Position numbers and translations under genes: made by a program | Notes under the pieces: generated by a model | The model's database searches: none | What the model was told of the DNA's origin: nothing | Seen by the model: only the letters and a program-made list of their open reading frames with translations | Origin: Bacteroidales bacterium M2 | GTDB lineage: Bacteria; Bacteroidota; Bacteroidia; Bacteroidales; Muribaculaceae | NCBI GenBank assembly: GCA_001689415.1 | Contig: LUJM01000102.1 | Location: 1-64,000, forward strand | Length of the DNA stretch: 64,000 bases | Reading direction: 5' to 3' | Shown here: one piece after another, positions 9,549 through 17,332 of the stretch | Layout: the number at the start of each line of letters is the position of its first letter | How positions within the stretch are numbered: the stretch's first letter is position 1

Positions 9549-10937
9549 ATGAAAATCAACAAAATAGCCCGCATCCTCATAGCAGTCGTAGCCGTAGCGA
9601 CGATGTCGAGCTGCCACATATACAAAAAATACGAGACGCCGACCGACACGGCTCTCACAAAGGCGTATGTAGAGGCCCGTCAACAGCCCGCCGACAGCGC
9701 GGCATTCGGCAACCTCCTGTGGGAAGACATATTTACCGACCCGCAGCTGGCCACACTCATCAACCAGGCCCTCGCAAACAACACCAACCTGCGCAACGCA
9801 CAGCTCAACGTAGAGGTAGCTCATGCCAACCTCAAGGGTGCACGCCTGGCCTACCTTCCATCGCTCACAATCGCCCCCAACGGTGCCGGTGCATCATTCG
9901 CCGGAAGCGACCTCAGCTGGAGCTACACAATACCGGCTCAGCTTAGCTGGGAAATCGACATATTCGGCAAGCTGCTCAATAGCAAACGCGGCGCCCAGGC
10001 TTCATTCATGAAATCCGAGGCATACGCCCAGGCCGTTCGCAGCCAGATTATTTCGGCTGTCGCAACCACATACTACTCGATTGCAGCCGTCCGCAACCAA
10101 CTCAACCTCTCGCGCAATACCGCAGCCCTATGGAAAGAAACAGTGCAGACAATGCGCGACCTCAAGGAAGCCGGACGTGGCGTTACCGAAGCAGCCGTAG
10201 TGCAGTCTAATGCCAACTATTACAGCATCCTTGCTTCAATCACCGACCTCGAAGTAAGCCTCGACCAGCTCAACAACACCATGAGCCTGCTCCTCAACAC
10301 CCTGCCGCAGGAATGGGCCGTGACCGACCGCGTAAACCTCGACGTGCCTCAGATTCTTCGTGCCGGCGTGCCCATGGCCGAGCTCGCTGCCCGTCCCGAC
10401 GTACAGGCCGCCGAGCAGGACCTTGCGGTTGCATACTACGCCACAAACAGCGCCCGCGCCGCATTCTACCCCGGGCTCAACATCACTGCCAACGGCGGTT
10501 TTACCAACCTCCTCGGCTCGATGGTCAAGAACCCCGGCGAATGGTTCTACCAGCTCGCAGGCTCGCTCGTTGCCCCCATATTCTCGCGCGGACAGAACAT
10601 CGCACGCCTCGAAGCCACAAAGGCACAGCAGAAACAGGCACTCAATAACTTTGAGTACGCACTTCTGAGCGCCTCTGCCGAAGTGAGCGACGCTCTCACC
10701 GTATATGAGAAAAGCCAAGAGAAATCAGCGTTCCTCGTAGAGCAGGTGGCAAATCTCGAGAAATCGGTACAGTACACCAAAGACCTTATGCTCTACTCTA
10801 CCGGTACAACCAACTACCTCGAAGTACTCACAGCACAGCAGGGCCTCCTCTCGGCACAGATCAGCCAGATCAACACCGAGCTCGCCCGCGCCCGCGCCGT
10901 CATCAACCTCTACCAAGCCCTCGGCGGCGGCCGCTAA
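9549..10937 (+). CDS. RND efflux outer-membrane channel (TolC-like, NodT family)
   Basis: Outer-membrane factor that completes the tripartite pump, 462 aa. It is a lipoprotein: a signal peptide ends at MSSC with Cys22. Two OEP repeats rich in Ala/Gln/Asn helices cover about residues 55-235 and 270-460, the second ending in QINTELARARAVINLYQALG, which is typical of NodT/OprM-type channels. It lies 112 nt behind the pump gene, separated by the hairpin at 9438-9471. Confidence 0.93.
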   Translation: MKINKIARILIAVVAVATMSSCHIYKKYETPTDTALTKAYVEARQQPADSAAFGNLLWEDIFTDPQLATLINQALANNTNLRNAQLNVEVAHANLKGARLAYLPSLTIAPNGAGASFAGSDLSWSYTIPAQLSWEIDIFGKLLNSKRGAQASFMKSEAYAQAVRSQIISAVATTYYSIAAVRNQLNLSRNTAALWKETVQTMRDLKEAGRGVTEAAVVQSNANYYSILASITDLEVSLDQLNNTMSLLLNTLPQEWAVTDRVNLDVPQILRAGVPMAELAARPDVQAAEQDLAVAYYATNSARAAFYPGLNITANGGFTNLLGSMVKNPGEWFYQLAGSLVAPIFSRGQNIARLEATKAQQKQALNNFEYALLSASAEVSDALTVYEKSQEKSAFLVEQVANLEKSVQYTKDLMLYSTGTTNYLEVLTAQQGLLSAQISQINTELARARAVINLYQALGGGR

Positions 10938-10960
10938 GCCCCCCTTGATACCAACCCATA

Positions 10961-10990
10961 CACCCCGACCGGACATCACCGGCCGGGGTG
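10961..10990 (+). terminator. GC-rich hairpin ending the efflux operon
   Basis: CACCCCG(A)CCGG and CCGG(C)CGGGGTG form a strong stem with a 6-nt loop 24 nt after the channel stop. The following ATTTCAATAAAA has no pure T-run, so it is a likely but not classical terminator. Confidence 0.55.
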
Positions 10991-11420
10991 ATTTCAATAA
11001 AAGCCCATACAAAGCTTTCGACCAAGGGAGCGCTGCGTTGCGTGCTCTCGGCTATCCTAAAGACCTCGAACTTTTCCGCTTTGCAATCGCCGACACTCCG
11101 AATGCCCGGTCACGTCCCGACTCGATTGTTGCAAACACTGCAGCCGATTACGACTGCATTTGGTTTACAGACAACGACAAAGTCGACGTTATCCCCCCCT
11201 GCAAAGGCAAGCACATCAAAATCCGACGAAAAGCAGCAATAGGTCGTTTGTGAGTCTCGCTTTGAAGCAATTTCTACAACCGGCTTTTTATAATCTGCAT
11301 TGCCCTTCTTTCTTATTATAGGAAGGTTTATCGCTCAGCATGCACACTCGAGAAAAAGCAACAATTCTCAACAGACCAATGCAAGCGTAATATACTGCCA
11401 ATAGTTTATTGAATAGGAGC
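10991..11420. other. Spacer without confident gene
   Basis: Overlapping plus-strand frames of 102 and 84 codons lie at 10945-11253 and 10988-11242. Both begin in or before the terminator hairpin, have no recognisable domain and are probably chance or decayed sequence. Nothing else is seen up to the hairpin at 11421. Confidence 0.45.
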
Positions 11421-11454
11421 AATAAAACCACCCCGAAATTGAGGTGGTTTTATT
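11421..11454. terminator. Palindromic terminator-like hairpin
   Basis: AATAAAACCACC and GGTGGTTTTATT form a perfect 12-bp stem around a 10-nt loop, with A- and U-rich flanks on both sides. It could act in either direction. It lies 32 nt before the 18-bp direct repeat that starts the islet. Confidence 0.55.
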
Positions 11455-11485
11455 GTAAGGCACTTATTAGTTAACTAATATTCAG

Positions 11486-11503
11486 TTAGTATTCATCCTC
11501 GTT
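11486..11503. repeat. 18-bp direct repeat, outer copy (att-like)
   Basis: TTAGTATTCATCCTCGTT is identical to the last codons and stop of the DUF2795-like gene at 12202-12219, in the same orientation about 716 bp away. Read on the minus strand it encodes NEDEY-stop again, and similarity continues weakly into the next dozen bases. The two copies frame the AT-rich islet. Confidence 0.7.
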
Positions 11504-11648
11504 AGAGAGTAAGTAGAATACTGTATATGAGCACATTAGATGTATCGCGTTTGCATTTGGTAAAACAAACCGGACACGGACAAACAAACGGTCAAACTTT
11601 CAGACTGCTTTATATCACAGCCTAATACGCTAATTATTAAAATTATAA

Positions 11649-11810
11649 GCTTGTTTTTATCGCAAATTTGGAGTTACACCTAACACTGCGAAATCCGACT
11701 TAAGGAAACTTACCGAGAATGGTTACCTTAAAGAAATAAGTTTGAATGGTAGAACTAAAGGTTATATACGCTCCTTCAATTTCGAAGAAATGATAAGCAA
11801 GGTAAGATAA
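11649..11810 (+). pseudogene. Winged-helix remnant, like the C-terminus of a Fic-family protein
   Basis: A 53-codon open stretch bounded by stops and without a credible start. It encodes RKFGVTPNTAKSDLRKL followed by TENGYLKEISLNGRTKGYIR. This resembles the winged-helix domain at the C-terminus of many Fic/DOC-family proteins, where pre-formed SNTA.DL..L...G.L......GR....Y patterns are common. The Fic catalytic part (HPFxxGNGR) is absent, so this is a truncated relic. The family call is by pattern only. Confidence 0.5.
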
Positions 11811-11815
11811 ACCAC

Positions 11816-11854
11816 TTATCGCAATTTGTCGCAATTTATCGTAAATTGCGATAA
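11816..11854 (+). promoter_or_regulatory. Inverted repeat with internal direct repeat, operator-like
   Basis: TTATCGCAATTT and AAATTGCGATAA are exact complements flanking a central GTCGCAATTT copy, so the CGCAATTT half-site occurs three times in 39 bp. It begins 6 nt after the winged-helix relic and ends 12 nt before the ATG of the 62-codon gene, a position that suits an autoregulatory operator. Confidence 0.5.
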
Positions 11855-11866
11855 ACGAGTTTATAT

Positions 11867-12055
11867 ATGACTCATATTCAATTATTAAAGACGAATAAGA
11901 CATATATACACAAAAGACTTCAAAGAATAAGATTCATTGAGGAATTTTACAGACGTTGGCGAGAGTGTAGTATCAGATTGCCACTTCTCAATATTGACGG
12001 CAAGTTAGTACTTGAACTCACTACTGAAATTGAAGACATTTATTCTAAAAAATAA
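11867..12055 (+). CDS. Small hypothetical protein (62 aa)
   Basis: A 62-aa basic N-terminus and acidic C-terminus protein (RLQRIRFIEEFYRRWRE... TEIEDIYSKK). No family is recognised. It follows the triple CGCAATTT site and is followed by a hairpin at 12135-12170, which gives it the outline of a small transcription unit. Local sequence is much more AT-rich than the neighbouring operons, in keeping with acquired DNA. It could be part of a broken toxin-antitoxin or Fic-associated module; this is inference. Confidence 0.45.
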   Translation: MTHIQLLKTNKTYIHKRLQRIRFIEEFYRRWRECSIRLPLLNIDGKLVLELTTEIEDIYSKK

Positions 12056-12134
12056 GAGTATTGGCAACTGTATATTCATCTTCTTTTGGACAAACATATT
12101 TCACAGTCTGAGAGCGTAAAATCGGATAAAAAAA

Positions 12135-12170
12135 CAATGGACAAACAAGTTTAGCTTTGCTTGTCCATTG
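12135..12170 (+). terminator. Hairpin after the 62-aa gene
   Basis: CAATGGACAA and TTGTCCATTG form a 10-bp perfect stem. It lies between the small gene and the end of the convergent DUF2795-like gene and may stop transcription from either side. Confidence 0.5.
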
Positions 12171-12201
12171 ATTTATAGATTGTTGTGTCCTATACCATCC
12201 C

Positions 12202-12219
12202 TTAGTATTCATCCTCGTT
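12202..12219. repeat. 18-bp direct repeat, inner copy at gene 3' end
   Basis: Partner of the copy at 11486-11503. It coincides with the final five codons plus stop of the DUF2795-like gene, so the coding sequence remains intact, as is usual for integration into a gene's 3' end. Confidence 0.7.
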
Positions 12220-12423
12220 GAACAGGAAGTCTTCTTTTGAGGGATAGTCGGGCCAGATGTCTTCGATTGATTCGTAGGTGTCGCCTTCGTCTTCGATCTC
12301 CTGAAGGTTTTCAATCACTTCCATTGGGGCACCGCTGCGCATGGCGTAGTCGATGAGTTCGTCTTTTGTTGCGGGCCAGGGAGCGTCTTCGAGCTTCGAG
12401 GCCAGTTCAAGTGTCCAATACAT
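12202..12423 (-). CDS. DUF2795-like small acidic protein
   Basis: A 73-aa protein opening with MYWTLELASKLEDAPWPATK and ending in an acidic tail (PDYPSKEDFLFNEDEY). This is a highly conserved small protein of Bacteroidales usually annotated as DUF2795; its function is unknown. The ASKLEDAPWPATKDELIDYA part matches the DUF2795 pattern. It is a single gene with a TATATTTG promoter box about 40 nt upstream. Its last 18 bp are duplicated at 11486-11503, suggesting insertion of the adjoining islet at its 3' end. Confidence 0.85.
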   Translation of the reverse strand: MYWTLELASKLEDAPWPATKDELIDYAMRSGAPMEVIENLQEIEDEGDTYESIEDIWPDYPSKEDFLFNEDEY

Positions 12424-12462
12424 ATTTGTGTAGTTTATTTAAATCGTTTTTAAAAAGGTGCG

Positions 12463-12470
12463 CAAATATA
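12463..12470 (-). promoter_or_regulatory. -7 box of the DUF2795-like gene
   Basis: Minus-strand TATATTTG, an exact TAnnTTTG match, 39 nt before the start codon. No TTTG element is at standard spacing. Confidence 0.5.
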
Positions 12471-12579
12471 GCAATTTTCTATATTTTAACTGCAATTATT
12501 GCTACTTATTTCGCACACTATCGCTTTTTCGGCGTTAAATAATCTTAATTGCATGTGACACTCTGACTTATACCCCGAT

Positions 12580-13599
12580 TTAGAAGCCGAGCATTATGCC
12601 GGTAGATATGGTGTTGAAGCCGAGATCGGCCCTGTCGCGCAGCTTTTTCATGGGCGAGTAGCGCACATACCAACCGATCGAACGGTAATTGAACGATGCA
12701 AAGAGGTCGACAGTGACCGGTCGCTGGCCGATACCGGTTGTTTTGACCGAATAATTGCTGTTGTCATATTTATATTGCGTCTTTATGCTGCCGCCGGTAT
12801 TGAAGTTGACAATGGGGCCGATTTGCACGCCCAGGTAGCGCTTGTGTCCGAAGTTTAGACCGTAGAGTACCGGCACCTGCAGGCTGAAAATCTTCAGTCG
12901 CGAACGGCAGTCGGTCGTGCCCGGGTCATAGGGGTCGAGAGTAATGGTGCAGTCGGGGTTCTTGTGAAAATAGCGGTCGCCCTTTATCACGACATTCTGC
13001 CAATTGATGCCGAGACCCATCGACAGCGACTGTGCGCGATGCTTCATCCTCACACCGATAATCATCAGCCACGAAAGCTCTGTACTTCTCCACATCGACG
13101 AGTTGAGCGCTGTGGCCTCGTTGAGAGGGCTTACCCAGCCCAAGCCCAGACCCTGCGATATGACTTTCCACTCGGTAGTCTTCGAGCGCGATATGGTGAA
13201 GCCGAAGTCGGTACCTCGAGACCCGATATACGATTTGACATTGCGGTTGTCCGGGTCGCTGAAAGTAAAAATATAGCTCTGCGGATACCCGCTCTCATTT
13301 ACAAAGTCGACCCTGACACCGGTAGGACTCTCGCACACGAGCACCGACGTTACGTTCTGACACGAGATATTGGTGCGGTAGAAGCGGTTGTTCTTGTCAA
13401 TATTGCCGCTCTGATAATAGAAGTTATCGGTGCCACCGTTGAGTTTATTGACAGTTATCGAGGCCGACCGTTCGCTCGAAACGATGCTTATACTACCGGC
13501 CGTGGCGACATTGAGCAGGGTGTCGCAGGCCGCATTGGTCGTCGCGTGTGCTACTAAGGAGAGGAGGAATAAGATAGAAAGAAGAATGTATCGTGTCAT
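12580..13599 (-). CDS. Exported protein, likely outer-membrane beta-barrel
   Basis: A 339-aa protein with a signal peptide (MTRYILLSILFLLSLVAHA). The N-terminal half is polar with scattered cysteines. From about residue 175 it alternates hydrophobic and polar residues as in beta-strands (SLSMGLGINWQNV, LGVQIGPIVNFN, GWYVRYSPM) and ends in a terminal aromatic, ISTGIMLGF, the usual signature of outer-membrane barrels. It is last in a run that starts with an ECF sigma factor gene and lies 4 nt after the preceding stop. No specific function is recognised. Confidence 0.65.
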   Translation of the reverse strand: MTRYILLSILFLLSLVAHATTNAACDTLLNVATAGSISIVSSERSASITVNKLNGGTDNFYYQSGNIDKNNRFYRTNISCQNVTSVLVCESPTGVRVDFVNESGYPQSYIFTFSDPDNRNVKSYIGSRGTDFGFTISRSKTTEWKVISQGLGLGWVSPLNEATALNSSMWRSTELSWLMIIGVRMKHRAQSLSMGLGINWQNVVIKGDRYFHKNPDCTITLDPYDPGTTDCRSRLKIFSLQVPVLYGLNFGHKRYLGVQIGPIVNFNTGGSIKTQYKYDNSNYSVKTTGIGQRPVTVDLFASFNYRSIGWYVRYSPMKKLRDRADLGFNTISTGIMLGF

Positions 13600-13603
13600 A
13601 GTA

Positions 13604-14077
13604 TTATTTCTTAAGGTTACTTGGCATAGTGTTGATTAGAGCAGAGGCTTTGTCGGGAGTTATCCTGCCTTCGAAATAAATCACAATAACCGACGGTTTG
13701 CGGACGCCCTCACTGTTTATATAATATAGATATCGGTTTATTCTATGGCCGTCTCTTTCGACCGACGGAAGTATGAAGAATGCATAGCGCAACTTGCCGT
13801 CGCTATAGCGGATATTGCGCCCGGTAGCATGGGCTCCGTCGGCGAGGACGAGCGGCTGTATGACAGAGGCAAATTTTGCCGCCGGACCTTTGAATGTGGC
13901 AAAGGTCGATAGGCCGTGCTTCTTGAGGAAGCGCTGGTTGCCGGTCATCATAGTCTCTGTCACGGTAGAGTCGGCACAGTATTTTCCTCCGAAAATACTG
14001 TTTATCTGCAGTCCGGCCTGCGCGTATGCCGCCGCGACGGTGGCTATCGCCATTAAGATTAAGATTATACGTTTCAT
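13604..14077 (-). CDS. Exported protein of unknown function (DUF6108-like?)
   Basis: A 157-aa protein with a signal peptide cleaved near AYAQ (residue 20). The mature part starts GLQINSIFGGKY and includes DGAHATGRNIRYSDGKLRYAFF and ENRYLYY-like strands. It resembles small exported Bacteroidales proteins encoded beside ECF sigma factors; the DUF6108 assignment is tentative. It lies 4 nt from both its neighbours in the sigma-factor operon, so co-expression is likely. Confidence 0.6.
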   Translation of the reverse strand: MKRIILILMAIATVAAAYAQAGLQINSIFGGKYCADSTVTETMMTGNQRFLKKHGLSTFATFKGPAAKFASVIQPLVLADGAHATGRNIRYSDGKLRYAFFILPSVERDGHRINRYLYYINSEGVRKPSVIVIYFEGRITPDKASALINTMPSNLKK

Positions 14078-14080
14078 AGC

Positions 14081-14563
14081 TTATAGTTTTGGAAAGGATT
14101 CAGATTCATAGAAGTCGATAATCGGCACGATATCGTCGAGGTCGTCGAGCATCGATTCGTTGTCGGCGGCCACGCCGTCGTTAAACTCGCGTATATCTTC
14201 GGAGATGATGCGGAGTATCACGTCCTCGTCGGTAACTTCTGAGCCGTTGACATAGGCGATGCACGAAAGCCCGGGATCGCACTGACGATAGGAGTCCTGC
14301 ACTGTTATTCCGACAGCGACCAGCATGGCCAGTCCGGCGGCGACAGCGCCATATACCTTCAACCCGGCCGCAAAACTTCCTTTTGCTACACGGTGTGTGC
14401 GGCGAAAGCCCATTACGGCCCGTGCCTCATCGATAGCCGGATGGCGTAGCGGCGTGGTGGCGATAATACCGCGCAGGCGGTGTTCGTCTTCTTCTGACAG
14501 CGAACACTCATAGTAGCGCTCGAGCAAGGCGAGCAGGGTTGGCAAGTCGATACGGTCGTTCAT
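14081..14563 (-). CDS. Putative membrane anti-sigma factor
   Basis: A 160-aa protein with one transmembrane helix at residues 70-89 (VYGAVAAGLAMLVAVGITVQ). The 69-residue N-terminus is predicted cytoplasmic, with a helix-rich start (LPTLLALLERYYECSLSEEDEHRLR) like Bacteroidales anti-sigma regions; the C-terminal part is acidic and periplasmic. The start overlaps the sigma factor stop by 4 nt, giving translational coupling. Position and topology are the basis for the call; no family motif is decisive. Confidence 0.6.
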   Translation of the reverse strand: MNDRIDLPTLLALLERYYECSLSEEDEHRLRGIIATTPLRHPAIDEARAVMGFRRTHRVAKGSFAAGLKVYGAVAAGLAMLVAVGITVQDSYRQCDPGLSCIAYVNGSEVTDEDVILRIISEDIREFNDGVAADNESMLDDLDDIVPIIDFYESESFPKL

Positions 14564-15072
14564 ATACTGTCGGGGTTGTTTTTGCGGTAAATATCTCTTA
14601 TAGTTTTTCGCGCACGGCTTAGAATTACGCGCACGTTCTCGACGGTCAGGTTTAGCGACACGGCGATTTCCTCGTAAGTCTGCCCCTTGATATCGTGGAG
14701 CCGGAAGACCTCGAACTGGCGCTCGCCGAGCACCCGCCGGCTCAACGACACAACGGCCCGATAGGTATCCTCGTCTACGCTATCGTTCTCCGGCTCTTCT
14801 ATCGAGCCACAGCTAAGGCCGTTTTCCTCAATAGGCACCGTGGGGTGCGACTTGCTCCTGCGAAGGGCGTCGATTGCCGAATTGCGTACAACGCGATAAC
14901 TAAGCTTGAGAGCCTCGGTCTCGCTGTCGAGTTGCGGGTGGCTCGACCACAGTCGGCAGAAGGCATCGTGGAGTATGTCGTCTGCGTCATCATTGCCGAC
15001 AATACCGGCAGCAAAGCTGCGCAGTCGTGTCCTGAAATTGACAAAGGCTGATATGAGTGTGTCGTTTTTCAA
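14560..15072 (-). CDS. ECF-type RNA polymerase sigma factor
   Basis: A 170-aa extracytoplasmic-function sigma-70 factor. Region 2 is at about residues 10-75 (DADDILHDAFCRLW is the core-binding and -10 segment). Region 4 is at about 108-162, with the helix-turn-helix GQTYEEIAVSLNLTVENVRVILSRAR. It begins a four-gene run with a membrane anti-sigma candidate and two exported proteins, so it probably senses an envelope signal and controls these genes. A weak box, TATTTTTG (minus strand, 15149-15156), lies about 80 nt upstream. Confidence 0.88.
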   Translation of the reverse strand: MKNDTLISAFVNFRTRLRSFAAGIVGNDDADDILHDAFCRLWSSHPQLDSETEALKLSYRVVRNSAIDALRRSKSHPTVPIEENGLSCGSIEEPENDSVDEDTYRAVVSLSRRVLGERQFEVFRLHDIKGQTYEEIAVSLNLTVENVRVILSRARKTIRDIYRKNNPDSI

Positions 15073-15192
15073 TTCTCGGCTATGATGAAATACGGTTTAT
15101 AATTCTATTGTCGTTTGCTATAATAACGCAGACTCACATAAAGTGTAACAAAAATAGTAAAAAAATTTTCAACCCCGCTCATAGCAGAACGA

Positions 15193-15232
15193 CACGGCGA
15201 CGTTTCCGCGTAGAGTGCAGAAACGCCGCCGT
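15193..15232 (-). terminator. Hairpin ending the rubrerythrin transcript
   Basis: CACGGCGACGTTTC pairs with GAAACGCCGCCGTG with small bulges, 30 nt after the rubrerythrin stop. On the minus strand it is followed by TTCTGCTATGAG rather than a T-run; ATTTTTTT comes further on. Confidence 0.5.
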
Positions 15233-15260
15233 GGCAGGTATTTATCTATTTGTCAGCTAT

Positions 15261-15854
15261 TTATTCGTAATCCATACCCATATAGTGCTGATAGGGGTGA
15301 TCGCAGGCCGGGCATTCTTTTGGAGGCTCGGTACCGGTATACTCATATCCGCATACAAGGCACTTCCAAACGATAGGTTTCTCGCGTTTCCATACCGTGC
15401 CGGCATCTACCTGCTCTTTATAGTGCAGGAATCTCTCGTGGTGGCGCTCCTCGATCGAAGCGATAGCCCGGAAGTGCTCGGCAATATCGGTGAAGCCTTC
15501 TTTATCGGCGGTCTCCGCAAATGCCATATACATATCGCGGCCTTCGGTAATTTCTTCGGCGGCGGCAACACCGAGGTTCTCGCTGGTTGTACCGATTACT
15601 CCGGCATCTACATTGAGGTCTACAGGCAACGTTCCGCCTTCGAGGAATTTGAAGTATACTTTCGCATGGCGCAACTCATTTTCGGCAGTCTCGGCAAAGA
15701 CTTCGGCGATAGGGAAATACTCCTCTTTTGTCGCCTGCGAGGCATAGAACATATATCGGCTATAGGCTGCCGACTCGGCCATGTAAGATATTACCAGATT
15801 TTTCTCAGTCTGGGTTCCTTTAATGCTTTTTTTTCTTTTTTTAGTAGTAGCCAT
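15261..15854 (-). CDS. rbr: Rubrerythrin
   Basis: A 197-aa peroxide-reducing di-iron protein that protects anaerobes from oxidative stress. The N-terminal ferritin-like four-helix domain (about residues 15-150) carries the iron ligands in AENELRHAK and SIEERHHERF. The C-terminal rubredoxin domain has both CxxC knuckles, CLVCGY and CPACDH. A Lys/Arg-rich start (TTKKRKKSIKGTQTEKN) precedes it. It is divergent from the CobW-type gene with 113 nt between the starts; no certain promoter for it was found there. Confidence 0.95.
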   Translation of the reverse strand: MATTKKRKKSIKGTQTEKNLVISYMAESAAYSRYMFYASQATKEEYFPIAEVFAETAENELRHAKVYFKFLEGGTLPVDLNVDAGVIGTTSENLGVAAAEEITEGRDMYMAFAETADKEGFTDIAEHFRAIASIEERHHERFLHYKEQVDAGTVWKREKPIVWKCLVCGYEYTGTEPPKECPACDHPYQHYMGMDYE

Positions 15855-15906
15855 GACGTTTGTGGTTTATGGTTGTCAGTGTAGGTGAAACAATCACAGG
15901 GCATTT

Positions 15907-15940
15907 TTTGTTCCGCTTTCAGTGTTTTTTATTATCTTTG
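15907..15940 (+). promoter_or_regulatory. Promoter of the CobW-type gene
   Basis: TTTG at 15907-15910 and TATCTTTG at 15933-15940, 22 nt apart. It favours the ATG at 15968 over the upstream in-frame ATG at 15860, which would lie before the transcription start. Confidence 0.65.
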
Positions 15941-15967
15941 TATCATAATATTTCAAGCAGACAATAT

Positions 15968-17218
15968 ATGAAACGCGACATACCCGTACTTCTGCTTACC
16001 GGCTACCTCGGTAGCGGCAAGACCACACTTCTCAACCGTATATTATCAAACGAACGCGGCATACGCTTTGCCGTTATTGTCAACGACATAGGCGAAGTCA
16101 ACATCGACGCTTCGTTGATTCAGAAAGGAGGAATCGTTGGAGGTAAAGATTCGGGCGACCTCGTGGCGTTGCAGAACGGATGCATATGCTGCACCCTCAA
16201 AATGGACCTGATCGAGCAACTATCCGAAATCGTCGCTACTCAGAAATTTGACTATATCGTAATCGAAGCAAGCGGCATATGCGAACCTGCGCCCATTGCA
16301 CAGACTATCTGCTCCATTCCATCGCTTGAAGCCAAATTCAACAGCCATGGCGTACCCACTCTCGACTGCATCGTCACTGTTGTCGATGCCCTGAGGATGC
16401 AGAGCGAATTTGCTTGCGGCGACGACCTCACAAAGAAAGATTTAGGCGAAGAAGACATCGAGAACCTTATCATCGAGCAAATCGAATTCTGCAATATCAT
16501 ACTCCTCAACAAGATTTCCGAAGTAACACCCGACGAGGCCGGCCGAATACGCGCTATCATACGTGCTATCCAGCCCAAAGCTCGCATAATCGAATGCGAC
16601 TACTGCGACGTAGACCTTGCCGAACTTCTCAATACCGGCCTTTTCGACTTCGAAGACGTAGCCACATCGGCGGCATGGGTGCATGAAATCGAAAAAGCGC
16701 CTACCGACGAAGAAGAAGCTCAAGCCCGCGGTCATCACGAGCATCATCACCACGAACATGAGCACGAGCACCACGAACACGAACACCACCACGAGCACGA
16801 AGAATGTCACTGCTGCCACCATCATCACCACCACGACGAAGGCGAAGCTGAAGAATACGGCATACAGACATTCGTATACTATCGTCGCAAAGGATTCGAC
16901 ATCAACAAATTCGACTTCTTCATCAACCGACACTGGCCGTCGAATGTAATCCGCGCCAAAGGTGTCATCTACTTCAAGCACAACCCCGACATGTCGTATC
17001 TCTTCGAACAGGCCGGCGTACAGAAAAAGCTCACCGAAGCCGGATTCTGGTTTGCCAGCGCTCCCGAAGAAGAACTCGTGCAATTCATGCAGAACGAGCC
17101 CGGCCTTGCCCGCGACTGGGATCCCGAATACGGCGACCGCATGATCAAGCTCGTATTCATAGGCCAGCACCTCGACCGCGAAGCAATAACCGCCCACCTC
17201 GACGCCTGCCTGGCATAG
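15968..17218 (+). CDS. CobW/COG0523-type metal-chaperone GTPase with His-rich loop
   Basis: A 416-aa GTPase of the G3E family, which inserts or allocates metals such as Zn or Co. It shows the Walker A GYLGSGKTTLL, the metal-binding CxCC motif GCICCTLK, and NKxE-type LLNKISE. Residues about 255-300 form a metal-binding linker with more than 25 His plus CHCC. The C-terminal CobW_C domain starts near EEYGIQTFVYYRRKGFD. The start was chosen because the promoter lies downstream of the first ATG. Family members often respond to zinc limitation; no Zur site was identified. Confidence 0.9.
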   Translation: MKRDIPVLLLTGYLGSGKTTLLNRILSNERGIRFAVIVNDIGEVNIDASLIQKGGIVGGKDSGDLVALQNGCICCTLKMDLIEQLSEIVATQKFDYIVIEASGICEPAPIAQTICSIPSLEAKFNSHGVPTLDCIVTVVDALRMQSEFACGDDLTKKDLGEEDIENLIIEQIEFCNIILLNKISEVTPDEAGRIRAIIRAIQPKARIIECDYCDVDLAELLNTGLFDFEDVATSAAWVHEIEKAPTDEEEAQARGHHEHHHHEHEHEHHEHEHHHEHEECHCCHHHHHHDEGEAEEYGIQTFVYYRRKGFDINKFDFFINRHWPSNVIRAKGVIYFKHNPDMSYLFEQAGVQKKLTEAGFWFASAPEEELVQFMQNEPGLARDWDPEYGDRMIKLVFIGQHLDREAITAHLDACLA

Positions 17219-17242
17219 CTCTCATGGCATAAAACTCAGTAT

Positions 17243-17282
17243 AACTCGGCCGGTAATTTTTTTACTGCCGAGTTATTTTTTT
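17243..17282 (+). terminator. Rho-independent terminator after the CobW-type gene
   Basis: AACTCGGC and GCCGAGTT form the stem around a T-rich loop, followed by ATTTTTTT. The T-run is shared with the -33 region of the hut promoter, which starts immediately after. Confidence 0.75.
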
Positions 17283-17309
17283 GGAGTTAGTTATTTTTTT
17301 GTATCTTTG
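17280..17309 (+). promoter_or_regulatory. Promoter of the hut operon
   Basis: TTTG at 17280-17283 and TATCTTTG at 17302-17309, 18 nt apart. The -7 box ends at a GTG that could open the reading frame, so that start is excluded; a start at 17333 leaves a leader of about 20 nt. Confidence 0.7.
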
Positions 17310-17332
17310 TGGCAGACATGTATACTGCCCTT

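Noticed and set aside
10945..11253. 102-codon frame after the efflux operon
   Set aside because: Starts before and reads through a terminator hairpin, and has no recognisable protein pattern.
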